The notes beneath the pieces are model-generated. The model worked only from the letters and a program-made list of their open reading frames with translations. It had not been told where the DNA came from and searched no databases. Positions 5,069-5,094 of a stretch of 5,094 nt of DNA are shown one piece after another. Every line of letters starts with the position of its first letter. The stretch's first letter is position 1. Origin of the DNA: Cloacimonetes bacterium SCGC AAA252-N17 (GTDB taxonomy: Bacteria; Cloacimonadota; Cloacimonadia; JGIOTU-2); contig ASNI01000096.1 in assembly GCA_000404785.1 (NCBI GenBank), positions 1,937 to 7,030 of the forward strand. Direction: 5' to 3'. A program made the position numbers and the translations under genes.

Positions 5069-5094
5069 ACTGTCACACTGAGGTTCTCGAAGTG
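5069..5094. repeat. Partial hairpin-type intergenic repeat at the window edge
   Basis: The last 26 bases hold CACTGAG (5076-5082), a short loop, and CTC-GA-AGTG (5086-5094), which pair with a two-base bulge. The wording (GTCACACTGAGGTTCTCGAAGTG) resembles a common type of dispersed intergenic palindrome seen in environmental genomes; this recollection is not checked. The element may continue past the window. Confidence 0.35.

Noticed and set aside
1..5094. CRISPR array, tRNA or rRNA genes
   Set aside because: No regularly spaced repeats and no cloverleaf or conserved rRNA segments were seen on either strand.

Overview
The window is bacterial chromosomal DNA, AT-rich and probably from an uncultured or environmental lineage. 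No single marker fixes the phylum. The gene content (rpmF-plsX-fabH-fabD) and the style of the intergenic repeats would fit a member of the FCB/Cloacimonadota-like candidate groups, but that placement is a low-confidence inference.

Layout, left to right. Positions 1-117 hold the C-terminal end of a dihydrolipoyl dehydrogenase. A short spacer carrying a palindromic repeat follows. Next come two plus-strand genes: a GNAT-family acetyltransferase (about 249-1013) and a small six-helix membrane protein of unknown function (1062-1688), which appears to be built from three copies of a two-helix unit. Positions 1689-2092 are non-coding and packed with repeats: an 18-nt direct repeat, a G/C-rich palindrome related to the one at 168-200 but inverted, and two abutting perfect hairpins. 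A tyrosine recombinase gene starts at 2093 and is cut off after its first catalytic residues, at about 2594.

From about 2596 to the right the sequence is a minus-strand lipid-synthesis cluster. In transcription order it is rpmF (ribosomal protein bL32), plsX (acyl-ACP:phosphate acyltransferase), fabH (beta-ketoacyl-ACP synthase III), and the first 25 or so codons of fabD (malonyl-CoA:ACP transacylase). The genes are tightly packed: a 5-nt gap, then an 8-nt overlap, then a 1-nt overlap. PlsX diverts acyl-ACP into phospholipid synthesis, while FabH and FabD supply and start new acyl chains. fabD stops abruptly where the recombinase stops.

The most notable point is therefore the junction near 2594-2596, where the 5' parts of two unrelated genes on opposite strands are joined and both lack their 3' parts. 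This is either a real rearrangement (inversion, or insertion plus deletion) that broke an essential gene, or an assembly chimera. No wholly new system is demonstrated. The junction, the threefold-repeat membrane protein and the repeat cluster are the parts that merit checking.
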